This document shows positions 1 through 8,938 of a stretch of DNA of 64,000 nt, piece after piece. Source of the stretch: Achromobacter arsenitoxydans SY8. Its GTDB lineage: Bacteria; Pseudomonadota; Gammaproteobacteria; Burkholderiales; Burkholderiaceae_B. The stretch is taken from NCBI RefSeq assembly GCF_000236785.1, contig NZ_AGUF01000013.1, forward strand, positions 124,001 to 188,000, written 5' to 3'. The notes beneath the pieces are model-generated. The model was not told where the DNA came from. It saw nothing but the letters and a program-made list of their open reading frames with translations, and made no database searches. The first letter of the stretch is position 1. Each line of letters opens with the position of its first letter. Both the position numbers and the translations under genes were made by a program.

Positions 1-2
1 CG

Positions 3-2375
3 ATGGTGGCAATCTCGACCGTGCTGCGCTTCGTGCAAGAGCGGCGTTCGAGCCGGGCCGCCGAAGCTCTCAAGGCCATGGTGCAGAACACGGCCACCGT
101 GCTGCGCAGCGACGCCGGCATCCCAGCCGAGAGTAGCGGCAGGCGCGTGTTCGGGGCCACGCTGCACGCCACCGGTTCGCATCAGCGGGAAGTGCCGCTG
201 GCGGAGCTGGCGCCCGGCGATGTCGTGCTGCTGTCCGCAGGCGACATGGTTCCTGCGGACTGCCGCGTCCTGAACGCCAAGGATCTGTTCGTCGCGCAGG
301 CCGCGCTGACCGGCGAATCGCTGCCCGTGGAAAAACACATGGCGCCGCGCGTCCAGACCGGCAGCGCGCTGGAACTGGAGAACATGGCGTACATGGGCAC
401 CAACGTGGTCAGCGGCTCGGGCAGCGCGCTCGTCGTCGCCACGGGCGCGGACACGCACTTCGGCCAGCTGGCCGGCCGTGTCACGGAGACCTCGCGCGCG
501 CCCACGCAGTTCCAGCAAGGCATCAACCGGGTAAGCTGGGTTCTGATCCGGTTCATGCTCGTCATGGCGCCCGTGGTCCTGCTGATCAACGGTTTCACCA
601 AGGGCGACTGGCTGGAAGCCCTGTTGTTTGCGCTGGCGATCGCGGTGGGCCTGACCCCCGAGATGCTGCCCATGATCGTCACGGCCACGCTGGCCAAGGG
701 CGCTGTGCGTATGTCCCGCCGCAAGGTCGTGGTCAAGCGCCTGGATGCGATCCAGAACCTGGGCGCGATGAATGTGCTGTGCACGGATAAGACCGGCACG
801 CTGACACAGGACCGCATCGTGCTGGAGCGCCACACCGACGTGTACGGCGCGAGCAGCGACGACGTGCTGGCCTATGCCTACCTGAACAGTTATTACCAGA
901 CCGGCCTGAAGAACCTGCTGGACGTGGCGGTGCTGGAGCACGCCGAAGTGGAGCGCCGGCTGGACCTGGCGGGCCGCTACCGCAAGGTTGACGAGATTCC
1001 TTTCGATTTCTCGCGGCGGCGCATGTCCGTCGTGGTCAATGAAACGGAGAACGGCCGCGACCACCACGAACTGATCTGCAAGGGCGCGCTGGAGGAGATG
1101 TTGCTGGCCTGCACGCGCTTGCGGGTGGGGAACGAGGAGCATCCGCTGACCGACGCGCGCCGCGCCGACATCCGCCGTGTGACCGCCGGGCTGAACCGCG
1201 ACGGGCTGCGCGTCATCGCCGTGGGTGTGAAGGAAATGCCGCCCAGCAAGCAGGCATACGGCGTGGGAGACGAATCCGACCTGGTGCTCGTGGGGTACAT
1301 CGCCTTCCTGGATCCGCCCAAGGAGTCCACCGCTCCCGCGCTGTCGGCGCTGAAGGCGTCGGGCATCGAGGTCAAGGTGCTGACCGGCGATGTCGAGCTG
1401 GTGACCCGCAAGGTCTGCCGCGAAGTGGGATTCGATGTGCGGAACGTGTGCCTGGGCGCCGAGATCGACGCCATGGATGACGATCAGCTGGCGGCCGCCG
1501 TGCGCGAGGCCAACGTATTCGCCCGCCTGACGCCCGCCCACAAGGAGCGCATCGTGCGCAGCCTGCGGGCGCAGGGCGACACGGTGGGGTTCATGGGCGA
1601 CGGTATCAATGACGCGCCGGCCCTGCGGGCCGCCGACGTGGGCATTTCGGTGGATTCGGCGGTGGATATCTCGAAGGAGGCGGCCGACATCATTCTTCTG
1701 GAAAAGAGCCTGATGGTGCTGGAGGATGGCGTGATCGAAGGCCGCAAGACCTTCTGCAACATGCTCAAGTACCTGAAGATGACCGCCAGCTCGAACTTCG
1801 GCAACGTCTTCTCCGTGCTGGTGGCCAGCGCCTTCCTGCCCTTCCTGCCGATGCTGCCCATCCACCTGCTGTTGCAGAATCTGATGTACGACGTCTCGCA
1901 GACCGCGATTCCGTTCGACAACGTCGACGAGGAATTGCTGAAGCAGCCCCAGCAATGGGATCCGGACGGGCTGGGCCGGTTCATGGTGTTCTTCGGCCCG
2001 ATCAGTTCTCTCTTCGACATCGCCACGTATGCCCTGATGTGGTACGTGTTCCAGGCCAACTCCCCAGAGCATCAGACGCTGTTCCAGTCGGGGTGGTTCG
2101 TCGAAGGGCTGTTGTCGCAGACGCTGATCGTGCACATGATCCGCACGCGCCGGATTCCCTTCCTGCAAAGCCGCGCCTCCTGGCCCTTGATGGGAATGAC
2201 GCTGATGGTCGTGATGGCGGGGCTGATGCTGCCGTTTTCGCCACTGGCCGAGTACTTCCAGCTGCAGGCGCTGCCCTGGAGCTACTTCCCCTGGCTGGCG
2301 GGCATTTTGCTCGGCTATTGCGTCCTGACACAGACGCTCAAGGGCATCTGGGTCCGCCGCTACGGCTGGCAGTAG
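3..2375 (+). CDS. mgtA: Magnesium-translocating P-type ATPase (5' end outside window)
   Basis: Inner-membrane P3-type ATPase that imports Mg2+. The reading frame is open to the left edge, so roughly the first hundred residues of a protein of about 900 are missing; the first visible Met is probably internal. Visible: the actuator-domain TGES loop near residue 102, the phosphorylation motif DKTGT with D262, the hinge motif GDGINDAPA near residue 530, then a C-terminal membrane region whose text (NFGNVFSVLVASAFLPFLPM, QSGWFVEGLLSQTL) is typical of MgtA/MgtB rather than of Ca2+ or heavy-metal ATPases. Any Mg-sensing leader would lie upstream of the window. The porin gene follows after about 50 bp on the same strand. 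Family assignment is firm; the substrate is from family knowledge. Confidence 0.95.
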   Translation: MVAISTVLRFVQERRSSRAAEALKAMVQNTATVLRSDAGIPAESSGRRVFGATLHATGSHQREVPLAELAPGDVVLLSAGDMVPADCRVLNAKDLFVAQAALTGESLPVEKHMAPRVQTGSALELENMAYMGTNVVSGSGSALVVATGADTHFGQLAGRVTETSRAPTQFQQGINRVSWVLIRFMLVMAPVVLLINGFTKGDWLEALLFALAIAVGLTPEMLPMIVTATLAKGAVRMSRRKVVVKRLDAIQNLGAMNVLCTDKTGTLTQDRIVLERHTDVYGASSDDVLAYAYLNSYYQTGLKNLLDVAVLEHAEVERRLDLAGRYRKVDEIPFDFSRRRMSVVVNETENGRDHHELICKGALEEMLLACTRLRVGNEEHPLTDARRADIRRVTAGLNRDGLRVIAVGVKEMPPSKQAYGVGDESDLVLVGYIAFLDPPKESTAPALSALKASGIEVKVLTGDVELVTRKVCREVGFDVRNVCLGAEIDAMDDDQLAAAVREANVFARLTPAHKERIVRSLRAQGDTVGFMGDGINDAPALRAADVGISVDSAVDISKEAADIILLEKSLMVLEDGVIEGRKTFCNMLKYLKMTASSNFGNVFSVLVASAFLPFLPMLPIHLLLQNLMYDVSQTAIPFDNVDEELLKQPQQWDPDGLGRFMVFFGPISSLFDIATYALMWYVFQANSPEHQTLFQSGWFVEGLLSQTLIVHMIRTRRIPFLQSRASWPLMGMTLMVVMAGLMLPFSPLAEYFQLQALPWSYFPWLAGILLGYCVLTQTLKGIWVRRYGWQ

Positions 2376-2426
2376 GTTGAATCACGCGGCGGCGGGCGCT
2401 GTCCGCCGCCCTTGCGGGAGAGCATC

Positions 2427-3536
2427 ATGAGAATTGCATTTTGCGCCGCCTTGATGGCGGGCAGCCTGGTCCACCCGCCGGTCGCAAGGGCCGCCGAAGA
2501 CGGTGCCGGCCTGCGGCTTTATGGCGTGGCGGACGGAGGCCTGGCGGTAACGAAAGTGTCGGGTCAGGGCAGCCGCAGTGGCATGCTTGACGGCGGCTTG
2601 ACGGATTCCCTGTGGGGGCTGCAAGGCGCCGAAGACCTGGGCAGGGGCTGGCGCGCCCGCTTCCAGCTTGAAAGCGGCTTCGATCCGTCCACCGGCAACG
2701 CGGCGGACGACGGCAGCCTGTTCAACTACGGCGCCTGGGTGGGCCTGGCGCATGCCCGCTATGGCGACCTGCGGCTGGGCCGCCAGTACACCGTCGGCCA
2801 GACCTACGGCAACACGCTGGAGATCGCGTCCTGGAAGGACCTGGGCATGGGAGCCACGTTCAAGGCATCCGACAATTACCAGTTCAGCAATATGGTGAAC
2901 TACTACTCGCCCGTATGGCGCGGATTCCAGGCGGGTGCCGGATATTCGTTCGATGCCGACGCCCAGGACCGGTTTCGCACGAACCAGAACAACCGCGCAC
3001 TGAGCCTGGGCCTGAAGTACGAAGATGGCCCGCTGCTGGCAGTGGCCACATGGGATCAGATGCGCCTGGCCGAGCCGCCGGCGGGCAGCAAGGGGCGTCC
3101 CCAAGCCGTGCAGGTGGGCATGTCCTACGATTTCGAGGTGATCAAGCTGTCGCTGGCCTGGTCGCGTCAGCGCAACGGCTATGCAGGGCTGGACGGCGCA
3201 GACCCCGATGGCCTGGGCCTGGGCCTGGGTCTCGGGCCGGCGGCGTTCGTGCAGGGCGGCACGGTGCATGCCTGGCTGGCGGGGATCAGCGTGCCTGTCG
3301 GGGCGGGCTCCATCCTGGCGCAATGGTCGCTGGCCAGACCGGATTGGCATTGGGCCAATGGCATGACGGCGCGCAATGCGCAGGTCGCGACCCTGGGCTA
3401 TACCTACGACCTGTCCCCGCGCACGACGCTTTACGCCTTTGCCGGCTACGCGTCGAACTACACGCTGGACAACCAGTTCGACCCCGCGCACTCCCATACC
3501 ACGCGCGTGGGAACGGGCGTTTCGCACCACTTCTGA
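2427..3536 (+). CDS. Gram-negative general porin, outer membrane
   Basis: Predicted 16-strand trimeric porin of the Burkholderia/Bordetella OmpC-like type, allowing diffusion of small hydrophilic solutes. A signal peptide of about 20 residues (MRIAFCAALMAGSLVHPPVA) ends near an Ala-x-Ala site. Alternating aromatic and polar strands follow, with the usual motifs SLWGLQGAEDLGRGWRARFQ and GRQY, and a terminal Phe (GVSHHF) needed for BAM recognition. The ATG at 2427 is chosen over the TTG at 2412 because GGGAG at 2416-2420 sits at ribosome-binding distance. It stands alone between mgtA and a CtaG-like gene. Its pore specificity cannot be read from sequence. Confidence 0.93.
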   Translation: MRIAFCAALMAGSLVHPPVARAAEDGAGLRLYGVADGGLAVTKVSGQGSRSGMLDGGLTDSLWGLQGAEDLGRGWRARFQLESGFDPSTGNAADDGSLFNYGAWVGLAHARYGDLRLGRQYTVGQTYGNTLEIASWKDLGMGATFKASDNYQFSNMVNYYSPVWRGFQAGAGYSFDADAQDRFRTNQNNRALSLGLKYEDGPLLAVATWDQMRLAEPPAGSKGRPQAVQVGMSYDFEVIKLSLAWSRQRNGYAGLDGADPDGLGLGLGLGPAAFVQGGTVHAWLAGISVPVGAGSILAQWSLARPDWHWANGMTARNAQVATLGYTYDLSPRTTLYAFAGYASNYTLDNQFDPAHSHTTRVGTGVSHHF

Positions 3537-3642
3537 ACGCGCGGGCAGCCGCGGCGCGCGGGAGCGCGGAACGCCGGGGTCCACTACAATCGGCGCAGAG
3601 CGGCGCAAGGCGCCCGTCCCCGTATTTCCCGTCGTGCATCGG

Positions 3643-4515
3643 ATGGCCCGCATGGATAGTCTTGAATGGCTCATACCCTGGGAGTTCTCTCCCACGCTGG
3701 TGGCTTCCTTCCTGGTGGCCATGGTGCTGTTCGTGCGCGGCCAGCGGGTCCACCATGTAACGCGTGCGCGCCAGGTTCTGTTCTGGACGGGGTTGGCGCT
3801 GTTGTACCTGTCGATGCATACCCGGCTGGATTACTACGCAGAGCGCATGTTCTTCATCCACCGCATCCAGCACCTGGTGTTGCACCACCTGGGGCCGCTG
3901 CTGGTCATGGCGGCCTTTCCCGGGCAGGTCATGCGTGCGGGACTGCCGATGGCCTGGCGCATCCGGCTGCGCGACTTCCTGCGAACGGGGCCCGGCCGCG
4001 CGACTGTCGCGGTGCTTACCAACAAAATTTTCGTCCCGGCGCTGTTCGTCTTCCTGGTGCTGGTCTGGCTGATCCCGTCGGTGCAGTTCTATTCCATGCT
4101 GGACTGGCGCCTGTACCGGCTCATGAACTGGTCAGTAGTGATCAGCGGCTTCATGTATTGGAACCTGATCCTGGACCGCCGCCCGGCGCCCCCCGCGGCC
4201 ATGTCGCCCGGCGGCCGGGTGATTTCCCCCGTGGCGACCATGTTGCCGCAGATGGTGGCGGGCGCCGTCATCGCCTTCACGGAAAGCGATATCTACCCGC
4301 TGTTTGAATTGTGCGGCCGGGCCATCGCCATGTCCGCCCAGACCGACCAGACGATCGGCGGCCTGACCATGTGGATACCGGCCGCGCTGGTGGAAGTGAT
4401 CGGGCTGATGGTGGCCCTGGGGACGCTGATGCGCCTGTCCGCCAAGGGTCGCCTGCGCAAGGCCGACCGCGATGCGCGCGCGCGCGCCAAGGCCCGCGCG
4501 GCGCTGTCGGCCTGA
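3643..4515 (+). CDS. CtaG/Caa3-type cytochrome c oxidase assembly membrane protein
   Basis: Polytopic membrane protein of the caa3_CtaG family, about 290 residues with roughly seven hydrophobic segments. Family members help assemble or metallate terminal oxidases. Markers are the HRIQHLVLHHLGPLL segment with clustered histidines, an MNWSVVISGFMYWNLILDR helix, and a C-terminal Arg/Lys/Ala-rich cytosolic tail. Two in-frame ATGs (3643 and 3652) are possible; neither has a strong ribosome-binding site, and the longer open frame upstream is shadow sequence. No oxidase genes lie near, so its partner is unknown. It is convergent with galU across a strong hairpin. Confidence 0.82.
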   Translation: MARMDSLEWLIPWEFSPTLVASFLVAMVLFVRGQRVHHVTRARQVLFWTGLALLYLSMHTRLDYYAERMFFIHRIQHLVLHHLGPLLVMAAFPGQVMRAGLPMAWRIRLRDFLRTGPGRATVAVLTNKIFVPALFVFLVLVWLIPSVQFYSMLDWRLYRLMNWSVVISGFMYWNLILDRRPAPPAAMSPGGRVISPVATMLPQMVAGAVIAFTESDIYPLFELCGRAIAMSAQTDQTIGGLTMWIPAALVEVIGLMVALGTLMRLSAKGRLRKADRDARARAKARAALSA

Positions 4516-4527
4516 TTTTCCTGGAAC

Positions 4528-4549
4528 GCGCGCCGGCAATCCGGCGCGC
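4528..4549. terminator. Hairpin between convergent ctaG-like gene and galU
   Basis: A perfect 9-bp GC stem (GCGCGCCGG / CCGGCGCGC) with a CAAT loop lies between two convergent stop codons. There is no U-tract on either strand, so terminator function is inferred from position and stem strength only. Confidence 0.5.
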
Positions 4550-4558
4550 ACGGAAGCG

Positions 4559-5410
4559 TTATTCCGGCACCAGCCCGTGGTACTTCTTGCCCAGCGCCAC
4601 GGTCGCCTGGAACATGCCCGCCTTGTTGCCGCAGTCGTAGCGCACGCCCTCGAAGCGGTGCGCAAACACGGCGCGTTCGCGCATCAGCGAGGCAATGCCG
4701 TCCGTCAACTGGATCTCGTTGCCGGCACCCATCTTGGTCGAGCGCAGGTGGTCGAAAATCGCGGCTTCCAGCACGTAGCGGCCTACGACCGCCAGGGTGG
4801 AGGGCGCAACGTCCGGTTCCGGCTTTTCGACGATGTGGGTGACGCGTTCCGTGCGCCCGTCAGCGTGGGCCTCGCCCGGGCGCGTGGCCACGATGCCGTA
4901 CTTGCGGGTGTCCGCGCGGGGAACGTCCTGGACGCCCAGCACGCTGGCGTTGCTGGACACGGCAATGTCCACCAGTTGCTTCATGGCCGGCGTGTCGGCG
5001 TCGATCAGGTCGTCTGCAAGCAGCACCGCGAAGGGCTCGTCGCCCACCGCCGGTGCGGCGGACAGCACGGCGTGACCCAGCCCCAGCGGGGCGGACTGCC
5101 GGATATAGAGGCAATTCACATGCGCGGGTAGAATGCCCCGCACCATGGCCAGGAGCTCGTGCTTGCCCTTGATTTCCAGGTCCGATTCCAGCTCGGGCGC
5201 GGAGTCGAAATGGTCTTCGATGGCGCGCTTGTTGCGGCCAGTGACAAAAATCAGGTCGGTGATCCCGGCGGCGACGGCTTCTTCCACCGCGTATTGAATC
5301 AGGGGTTTGTCGACTACGGGCAGCATTTCCTTTGGCATCGCCTTGGTGGCGGGCAGGAAGCGCGTGCCCATGCCGGCGACTGGGAAAACGGCTTTACGGA
5401 CGGGACGCAT
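4559..5410 (-). CDS. galU: UTP--glucose-1-phosphate uridylyltransferase
   Basis: Cytosolic nucleotidyltransferase making UDP-glucose from UTP and glucose 1-phosphate, for LPS and other surface glycans. The N-terminus carries the signature [19 protein letters not shown] (residues 13-31), followed by the [13 protein letters not shown] segment. Further on are the nucleotidyltransferase elements [10 protein letters not shown] and [10 protein letters not shown]. At 283 residues it is close to the usual GalU size. I start at the ATG ending at 5410, which has GAGG five bases upstream; a longer frame begins 30 bases earlier without support. It is divergent from the M48 protease gene with only 56 bp between them. 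Confidence 0.96.
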   Translation of the reverse strand: MRPVRKAVFPVAGMGTRFLPATKAMPKEMLPVVDKPLIQYAVEEAVAAGITDLIFVTGRNKRAIEDHFDSAPELESDLEIKGKHELLAMVRGILPAHVNCLYIRQSAPLGLGHAVLSAAPAVGDEPFAVLLADDLIDADTPAMKQLVDIAVSSNASVLGVQDVPRADTRKYGIVATRPGEAHADGRTERVTHIVEKPEPDVAPSTLAVVGRYVLEAAIFDHLRSTKMGAGNEIQLTDGIASLMRERAVFAHRFEGVRYDCGNKAGMFQATVALGKKYHGLVPE

Positions 5411-5466
5411 TGATACCTCGTTGAAGATTCGATGAAACATTTTAAGCTCATCGCTATCATAGGCTT

Positions 5467-6990
5467 ATGAACCGCAGGAAAATGCCATCCATTTGCTCGA
5501 TTGCGAAACACGGCGCGATTGCCAGTCTGTGCGCAGTCCTTGCCGTCCCTACTATTCCGGGCGTGGCCTGGGCTCAGCCCGTGGGGCTGCCGTCGATGGG
5601 CGCGGTGTCGTCGGCCGAACTTTCCCCCATGCTGGAACGCAGCCTGGGCGAAGCCATCATGTCGCAGGGCCGGCGCGATCCGACCTATGTCGATGATCCC
5701 GAACTCAGCCAGTACCTCACCACGATGGGGCGCAAGCTGGCCGGATTTGCCCCGGGCGCCGTGCCTGAGGTGGAAATGTTCGGCGTGCGCGACCCCGAGA
5801 TCAACGCTTTTGCCATGCCTGGCGGCTTCATTGGCGTCAATACCGGGCTGATCGTCTCGTCGGCCAGCGAGTCCGAGCTTGCGGCGGTGCTGGCTCACGA
5901 AATCGGCCACGTCGTGCAGCGCCACATCGCGCGGGGCATGACGCAGCAGAACCAGAACAGCATGGTGATGCTGGCCAGCCTGGCGGGCGCGCTGCTGGCG
6001 GCGCTGGCGGGCGGCGGCGGCAACCTCGCCATGGGCGTGGCTGCCTTCGGGCAGGCCGCGGCCATCAACCGCCAATTGGGTTTTTCCCGCGATGCCGAAC
6101 GCGAGGCCGACCGCGCGGGGCTCCAGATGCTGACCAAGGCCGGTTACGACGCTGACGGCATGGCCCAGATGTTCGCCCGCCTGATGAACGCGTCGCGGCT
6201 GAACGAAGGGGCTGGCGGCGGCTCCTGGGCAAGCACTCACCCGCTGTCGATCGAACGTATGTCCGACGTGCAGAACCGGGCGCGCTCCATGCCCGCGACT
6301 CGCCACGTGGACAGCGACGACTTCTGGTACATCCGGGCCAAGATGCGCGTGGTGCAGGGCAGGGATGCGGTCAGCCTGCGATCGGCCGGCCAGCAACTGC
6401 AGGACGAGGCTCAGGCGCTGTCGGGCGTGCGGCAATCCGCCGCCTATTACGGCCTTGCCCTGCAGGCGTACCAGCGCAACAACCTGCCCGAGGCGGAGCG
6501 TTACTGGAACCTGGCTTCGGCCGACGGCCGCAGTTCGCCTCAATTGGCCAAGCTCAGCGTCGACATCGCCATGGCGCGCAAGGACTATCCGCGCGCGCTG
6601 ACCCTGGCGCAGGCGGGCATCAAGCGCTGGCCCGACTACCGCGCGCTGGCGATCGTCTACGCCCAGGCGCTGCAAGGCAACGGCCGCCACGCCGACGCCC
6701 AGGACTTCCTGCGCGCCCGGATCAAACAATGGGGCAGCGACGAACCCAGCCTGTACCAGATGCTGGCGCAAAGCGAAGAGCGCAACGGCAAGCCGGTGCA
6801 GGCGCGCCGGGATCTCGCGCGCTACTACGTCCTGACGGGCGCCTACGCGGCCGCGGAATCGCAGCTGCAGCAGGCGCGCGGCCTGTCCAGCGACTTTTAC
6901 GAGCAGTCGCAGATCGACGTGCAGATCAAGGAAGTGAAGGACAAGTTGGCTGAAGAGCGCCAACTGCTGGAACGATTCAAGTCGGGCTGA
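5467..6990 (+). CDS. bepA: M48 family zinc metalloprotease with TPR tail (BepA-like)
   Basis: Periplasmic protease and chaperone of the BepA/YfgC type, which in E. coli oversees outer membrane protein assembly. A signal peptide ends near AWAQP (about residue 38). The zinc site HEIGH is at residues 144-148, and the second zinc-ligand region READRAG lies about 65 residues later. From about residue 300 to the end the helical, Ala/Tyr-rich repeats look like TPRs. At 507 residues it matches BepA (about 490). The start could also be the ATG at 5482 (residue 6). A possible -10 TATCAT at 5455-5460 lies so close to the ATG at 5467 that the mRNA may be leaderless. The gene symbol is by family similarity. 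Confidence 0.88.
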   Translation: MNRRKMPSICSIAKHGAIASLCAVLAVPTIPGVAWAQPVGLPSMGAVSSAELSPMLERSLGEAIMSQGRRDPTYVDDPELSQYLTTMGRKLAGFAPGAVPEVEMFGVRDPEINAFAMPGGFIGVNTGLIVSSASESELAAVLAHEIGHVVQRHIARGMTQQNQNSMVMLASLAGALLAALAGGGGNLAMGVAAFGQAAAINRQLGFSRDAEREADRAGLQMLTKAGYDADGMAQMFARLMNASRLNEGAGGGSWASTHPLSIERMSDVQNRARSMPATRHVDSDDFWYIRAKMRVVQGRDAVSLRSAGQQLQDEAQALSGVRQSAAYYGLALQAYQRNNLPEAERYWNLASADGRSSPQLAKLSVDIAMARKDYPRALTLAQAGIKRWPDYRALAIVYAQALQGNGRHADAQDFLRARIKQWGSDEPSLYQMLAQSEERNGKPVQARRDLARYYVLTGAYAAAESQLQQARGLSSDFYEQSQIDVQIKEVKDKLAEERQLLERFKSG

Positions 6991-7016
6991 CGCGCCGGCC
7001 CCATCGGTTCGGAAGC

Positions 7017-7044
7017 CGGGCGTCCCGCGCAAGCGGGGCGCCCG
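7017..7044. terminator. Strong hairpin between convergent bepA-like and hydrolase genes
   Basis: A 12-bp stem (CGGGCG.CCCGC against GCGGGGCGCCCG, one G-U pair) with a GCAA tetraloop sits between two convergent stop codons. Only a short TTT follows on the plus strand. Probable bidirectional terminator. Confidence 0.6.
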
Positions 7045-7061
7045 CGTTTCGTCCGGCGTCT

Positions 7062-8162
7062 CTACAGGCCGGTTTCGAAGAAGCGTCCCAGCCGCTGGGG
7101 CAGCCAGTTCAGGTGTCCGGGAAAGCCGCCGGTGGGAAAGCCCGCGTGGCCGCCATCGGTGGGCTGGTGCAGCAGGATGCCCGGCGCGCATTCGTCGGGC
7201 TTGGGCAGCGATGCCGCGGGAATGAACGGATCGTTGCGCGCATTGAGCACCAGCGTCGGCACCGAAATCTTGGGCAGCCAGGGCTTGCTGGACGCCCGCG
7301 TCCAGTAATCCAGGGCATTGCGAAATCCGTGCATCGGCGCGGTGTAGGTGTCGTCGAATTCGCGCAGGTCATGCGCGTGCGCGATCCGCATCACGTCGAT
7401 GGAGCCGGGGAAGCGATGCGCCTTCTCCAGTACCTTGTGCTTGAGCGTCTTCAGGAAATGCGCCGTGTACACGCGCCGGTTGAAGACGCCCGTCGCCAGC
7501 GTCTTGCCGCAGGCCACCAGGTCCAGCGGCACGGAAACGCCTGCGCAGGCAGTCAGCCAGGTGGTGTCTTCCTGGTGTTCGCCCAGGTACTTCAGCAGCG
7601 CGTTGCCGCCGAGCGATACGCCCACGGCATGCCAGCGCGCATGGGGTATGCGCTTGCGCACGGTGTCCAGCAGGAAGCCGACTTCGGCGGAATCGCCGGA
7701 ATAGTACGCCCGCGCCAGGCGGTTGGGAACGCCCGAACAACCGCGGAAATGCGCGATCACGACGATCCAGCCGCGCGCCCGGAAGTGGTGCGCGATGGAC
7801 TGCGCATAGCGGCTGTTGCTGCCGCCTTCCAGGCCGTGGAAGAGGATCAGGGCCGGCGTGTCGGGCGTCTGGGGCAGGGATTTCCAGTCCGCGTCCGTCA
7901 TCCACCTGGCCGCGGCAGTCTTGCCGTTGGCGACGGGGCGTTGTCCGCTGACCGGCGCGCCGTCGGCGGCCTTGTGCGGGAACAGGCCCGGGCCCGTCCA
8001 GTCGAAATCGACGAAATCGGTATCGGGCGTGTCCACGCGGTCGCGCACGAACGCGATGCGGTGGTACTGCGCGAACAGGGCGGCGTACACCGTCTGGCTG
8101 TCGCCCCCTGGGAGCCAGGGAGGGACGGGGCAGGGCGTTGTATCAAGACGAGCAGCGGCCAA
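7062..8162 (-). CDS. YheT-family alpha/beta hydrolase
   Basis: Cytosolic alpha/beta-hydrolase of the YheT/ABHD1-3 group; the physiological substrate is unknown. The HGLEGGSNSRYAQSIAHHF and RGCSG motifs are typical of the family. The triad is visible as S183 (GVSLGG), D311 (NARNDPF) and H339 (DGGHAGF). A stop codon precedes the TTG at 8162 directly, so the start is either this TTG or a later non-ATG codon; the only purine-rich stretch upstream is GGGTGGA about ten bases away. Last gene of a minus-strand run with the SnoaL-like gene (17-bp gap) and probably the zinc-finger protein and ilvE. Confidence 0.88.
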   Translation of the reverse strand: MAAARLDTTPCPVPPWLPGGDSQTVYAALFAQYHRIAFVRDRVDTPDTDFVDFDWTGPGLFPHKAADGAPVSGQRPVANGKTAAARWMTDADWKSLPQTPDTPALILFHGLEGGSNSRYAQSIAHHFRARGWIVVIAHFRGCSGVPNRLARAYYSGDSAEVGFLLDTVRKRIPHARWHAVGVSLGGNALLKYLGEHQEDTTWLTACAGVSVPLDLVACGKTLATGVFNRRVYTAHFLKTLKHKVLEKAHRFPGSIDVMRIAHAHDLREFDDTYTAPMHGFRNALDYWTRASSKPWLPKISVPTLVLNARNDPFIPAASLPKPDECAPGILLHQPTDGGHAGFPTGGFPGHLNWLPQRLGRFFETGL

Positions 8163-8179
8163 CTAGGAATCCACCCGGT

Positions 8180-8602
8180 TCAATGAAGCATGTCGGGCAC
8201 GTCGTGCAAGTCGAGCACCCCGGCTTCCGTGGGCGCCGACGAGGCATGGTGCATCACCATGCGCCAGCCGGTGGGCCCCTTGTGGTAGATGTTGGTTGCA
8301 TAGCAGTTGGCGAACTGCGTGCCTTCGCGGGTGCGCACCGCCACCTGCTCGACCAGTACATGCACCGCGCACATCATGCTCAGCATGACGAGCGGGCGCA
8401 GGGGACGGACATGCAACGGTCCGTTGGACAGCACCTGTTGCCACGATTCGTGCACCGCCGAGTGGCCGACGATGCGCAGCCCCCCCGGGTGGATGCAGAC
8501 GACTTCCTCGTCGTCGGCCCACACCTGCATCAGGCGGACGCAATCCGCCTGTTCCAGGGCTTCGTAGAACGCGTGCTCTGCTTCTTCGGGCGTGGCGAAC
8601 AT
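8180..8602 (-). CDS. SnoaL/NTF2-like fold protein
   Basis: A 140-residue single-domain protein with the cone-shaped NTF2/SnoaL-like pattern: an N-terminal helix (EEAEHAFYEALEQADCVRLM), the WADDEEVVCIHPGG strand-turn found in YybH/DUF4440-type proteins, and a C-terminal sheet ending in GWRMVMHHASSAP. Proteins of this fold range from isomerases to dimerisation modules; no catalytic residue pattern singles out one. It sits 17 bp before the hydrolase gene and 39 bp after the zinc-finger gene, so co-transcription is likely. Confidence 0.8.
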   Translation of the reverse strand: MFATPEEAEHAFYEALEQADCVRLMQVWADDEEVVCIHPGGLRIVGHSAVHESWQQVLSNGPLHVRPLRPLVMLSMMCAVHVLVEQVAVRTREGTQFANCYATNIYHKGPTGWRMVMHHASSAPTEAGVLDLHDVPDMLH

Positions 8603-8641
8603 GGCTGCTGAAACGGTTAAGCGTGTTGTAGGGCGTAAGAC

Positions 8642-8863
8642 TCAGTGCCCGTGGCCGTGCAGCACCGTGCCGGCCTTCAGGCGGTATTCGGCGCCACAGT
8701 AGGCGCATTTTGCGGAGCCGGTGCGGGCCACGTCCAGGAAGACGCGGGGGTGCATGCTCCAGAGCGGCGCCTTGGGGCCGGGACAGAACACGGGGAGGTC
8801 TTCGGCGCCAATCTCGATGACTTCGTGGGCGTGGGGGACGGCGGCCGGAGCAGCAGCGGTCAT
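8642..8863 (-). CDS. Small zinc-finger (CHCC) domain protein
   Basis: A 73-residue protein with four conserved metal ligands in the CHCC order (C27, H38, C53, C56; core text AKCAYCGAEYRLKAG). This is the zf-CHCC pattern shared with the NDUFS6 subunit of mitochondrial complex I. Free-standing bacterial versions are usually found in this spot next to ilvE in beta-proteobacteria, but their role is not established. A GHGH tail follows the domain. The ilvE stop is about 75 bp upstream on the same strand. Confidence 0.85.
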   Translation of the reverse strand: MTAAAPAAVPHAHEVIEIGAEDLPVFCPGPKAPLWSMHPRVFLDVARTGSAKCAYCGAEYRLKAGTVLHGHGH

Positions 8864-8938
8864 GGATATTCCTGAAAAAAAACCGATTTACGGCAGGTTG
8901 CAACAATGATGCGGCCCAGCATCGCAAGGCCGCGCGAA

